DNA from: Akkermansiaceae bacterium
GTDB lineage: Bacteria; Verrucomicrobiota; Verrucomicrobiia; Verrucomicrobiales; Akkermansiaceae
Direction of reading: 5' to 3'
DNA: 64,000 nt
Assembly: GCA_019634595.1 (NCBI GenBank)
Contig: JAHCBC010000001.1
Coordinates: 248,001 to 312,000 of the forward strand
Part shown: piece by piece, positions 62,257 through 64,000 of the stretch
Layout: every line of letters begins with the position of its first letter
How positions within the stretch are numbered: the stretch's first letter is position 1
Notes under the pieces: model-generated
Seen by the model: the letters and a program-made list of their open reading frames with translations, nothing else
Database searches by the model: none
What the model was told of the DNA's origin: nothing
Position numbers and translations under genes: made by a program

Positions 62257-62766
62257 CTACCAGAAGAACGATCTCGGAGCAAGTTCGCCATTCCGGATCT
62301 TCCCCACATCACGGACCGCCCGGGCACACCTCCAGTGTTCCTCCGCGGAGCAAGTGGAAATCAGGATGTCCCCAACTTTATCGGCCTCTGCGCTGCTGAT
62401 GGCGAATGCGGATTGATAAAGCATGAGCAGTGCTTCACTTCTGGATGAAGATGGCTGGACAGTCCTGGCCACCTGAATCGCTTCCTGAAGGCACTTCCGT
62501 GCCTCCTGCTTGAAGTCCCGTTCCGCCAAAGCCGCGATCTCCCAGGCCTTGGCAGCGGAACGCTTGTAGTCATCATCGCACTCAGTGGCAACCTTCGCCG
62601 CCTGCCTGGCGATGGGACGGGGATCGTCATCCGTGAATCTGGCCACCCATGACAAAGCCTGTGCCCGGAACCACGGATCCGGAATGGTGAGTGCCTTGGC
62701 CAGGGCCAGCTTGGGACTGGTCTTCGCAAGGGCGCATGCCTGGTCCCGTTGAAGCGTTGCGCTCAT
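62257..62766 (-). CDS. Small helical-repeat protein of unknown function
   Basis: 169 residues, all alpha by pattern, with TPR/HEAT-like units: ALAKALTIPDPWFRAQALSW, AAKAWEIAALAERDFKQEAR, CLQEAIQVARTVQPSSSRSE. Contains several cysteines but no metal motif. No signal or membrane helix. The ATG at 62766 is used; the 40 codons upstream do not look coding. No operon partner. Confidence 0.6.
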   Translation of the reverse strand: MSATLQRDQACALAKTSPKLALAKALTIPDPWFRAQALSWVARFTDDDPRPIARQAAKVATECDDDYKRSAAKAWEIAALAERDFKQEARKCLQEAIQVARTVQPSSSRSEALLMLYQSAFAISSAEADKVGDILISTCSAEEHWRCARAVRDVGKIRNGELAPRSFFW

Positions 62767-63006
62767 GTGTTGGTTCGGTATTTGAAGAAAAAGGGGCCGG
62801 CAGTTGCCTCCGCCGTCTGATCCCGAAGATCGCAGGAGGAGCCGATAGGCAGGGAATCGGAAAGAGGGATGGAGCGGAGAAAGCAAGGGCCATGTTCCGG
62901 ATGATTCTCTTTGGGTTCCAAGCTGACTTGCATCTGAGTGGGTATTCTTGGAAGATGCGTAGATCAGGATAACGGCCCGCTCAGCCTTGTGCCGTCCATA
63001 CAGCGG

Positions 63007-63390
63007 TCAAAACACGGCTTGATGGTGAACGATTTCCGAACCCTTCAGGAAGTAGTCCCATAGGGGGACTTCATCAAATTCGATACGCAGATGGACATCA
63101 CTCCGGTCACCCATATATACATCCTTCTCCATGGGTGAAACCGAAACCATGAATTCGTCAGATCCAAGCCGCTGATCGGTGCCATAGTCTTCGATCCCTT
63201 TTTGCATCCTTTCAAGGATGTCGGGCCAGAGTTGTTCCCATCGGGTGATCAGATCGGAAAGCAGATCGCGGGAAGATCGGCTGGTGTCTGGTGCGGCGAA
63301 ATCAGCATCTCCAAACGGTGGGACAGGGAGGAGAACGGTGAATGCAATGTCGCCGTCGCCAAAGTCGGTTTTTTTGATGCGGTTTAACAT
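63007..63390 (-). CDS. Hypothetical protein
   Basis: 127 residues from the ATG at 63390 (63411 would add seven). Mixed alpha/beta; no signal, membrane helix or metal motif. Contains DLLSDLITRWEQLWPDILER and SPMEKDVYMGDRSDVHLRIE. No family recognised. It is acidic and looks like a single-domain cytoplasmic protein. Followed by 240 bases without a gene. Confidence 0.6.
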   Translation of the reverse strand: MLNRIKKTDFGDGDIAFTVLLPVPPFGDADFAAPDTSRSSRDLLSDLITRWEQLWPDILERMQKGIEDYGTDQRLGSDEFMVSVSPMEKDVYMGDRSDVHLRIEFDEVPLWDYFLKGSEIVHHQAVF

Positions 63391-63417
63391 GGAGTATGAT
63401 GGCGGAGTCACTGCATC

Positions 63418-63894
63418 TCACCTGCCTCCCGCAGCCTGCTCCACCCCGGCGATGTCGATTTTCACCATCTCGCACATCGCCTCCATCGCCCGACGGGCGC
63501 GGTCACGGTCCGGATCGCTGATGAGTTCCATCAGGCGGGTGGGCGTCACCTGCCAGAAGACGCCCCAGCGATCCTTGAGCCAACCGCAGGCGATTTCCTT
63601 CCCTCCATCGGCGGTCAGCGCCGCCCACAGTCGGTCGGTTTCTTCCTGCGTTTCACAGGCGATCAGGAAGGAAACGGCCTCCGTGAACTGGAACCCCGGA
63701 GTATTGAGTGCGAGGTATTTCGTTCCTGCGAGCGTGAACTCGACCATGAGCACGGTGCCGGTTGTCCCTCCCTCCGTCTCCATCGGCGAATGCGTGATCC
63801 GGTCGATCCGCGAATCTGGCAGCAGCGAGACGTAATACCGGGCGGCTTCCTCGGCGCAGCCGTCGAAGGAGAGGAATGGGGTGACCTTTTGCAT
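63418..63894 (-). CDS. PhnB-like VOC-superfamily protein
   Basis: 158 residues of the glyoxalase/bleomycin-resistance (VOC) superfamily, PhnB branch, often labelled 3-demethylubiquinone methyltransferase-like. Typical wording: MQKVTPFLSFDGCAEEAARYY, HSPMETEGGTTGTVLMVEFT, LWAALTADGGKEIACGWLKD and DRWGVFWQVTP. The metal-binding residues of true enzymes are incomplete, so an enzymatic role is uncertain. The ATG at 63894 is preferred over a TTG at 63912. It lies 27 bases upstream of the hypothetical gene, so they may be co-transcribed. Confidence 0.85.
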   Translation of the reverse strand: MQKVTPFLSFDGCAEEAARYYVSLLPDSRIDRITHSPMETEGGTTGTVLMVEFTLAGTKYLALNTPGFQFTEAVSFLIACETQEETDRLWAALTADGGKEIACGWLKDRWGVFWQVTPTRLMELISDPDRDRARRAMEAMCEMVKIDIAGVEQAAGGR

Positions 63895-64000
63895 GGTGAT
63901 GGCGGGTTTCAAAATCCTGCTTTTTTTGAATCAGAAATGGTCCGGTGCCAATGCCCGGATCTCGCTTCGTCCACTTGCTGTTCCAGATAATAATCCTCAA

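Overview
The window looks like chromosomal DNA of a high-GC member of the Verrucomicrobiota, most likely Verrucomicrobiales. This is inferred from gene content, not from a marker-gene comparison. The clues are a large protein of the Verru_Chthon cassette A type, a PVC-style fusion of beta-propeller, HEAT repeats and cytochrome c (CGACH), a Lys/Ala/Pro-rich tail fused to a DksA-like domain, and core genes scattered rather than held in their usual operons. No rRNA, tRNA, CRISPR array, phage or transposase gene was found.

Layout. 1-7.8 kb is housekeeping: pheA (cut by the edge), scpB, a histone-H1-like/DksA fusion, rpmG-rpsR, folE2, gap and parE. 7.8-13 kb is a TetR-controlled RND pump with a clear palindromic operator. 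13.5-19 kb is the most unusual block: a LytTR response regulator facing a tightly overlapping operon (acyl carrier protein, FAD oxidoreductase, THI5/NMT1-domain histidine kinase), with a divergent MFS exporter across a palindrome. 19-30 kb holds a secreted glycosidase-like protein, a beta-CASP nuclease, an ArgA-like acetyltransferase, galK, two secreted proteins, a lipase and rplI. 30.7-35.6 kb, all on the minus strand, carries rnhB, yraN, a chorismate-binding enzyme and a two-component system with a discoidin-like sensor. 35.6-42.3 kb is a MacAB-TolC-type exporter with a LysR regulator. 42.4-49.2 kb has ilvD, dapB coupled to a protease-like lipoprotein without its catalytic triad, and a TPR protein. 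49.4-56 kb has an NtrC-type activator whose receiver lacks its phosphorylation site, a membrane coiled-coil protein and the cytochrome fusion. 56-64 kb has the Verru_Chthon protein and its small partner, a HAD phosphatase, infC and three small genes.

Two things stand out beyond the genes. First, intergenic spaces carry REP/REPIN-like palindromes of several kinds, often as inverted pairs of about 70-170 bp. Their stems differ between copies by compensatory changes while heads and loops stay fixed. Second, infC appears to start at an ATC codon behind a strong Shine-Dalgarno site, the same kind of rare start that governs IF3 autoregulation in Escherichia coli.
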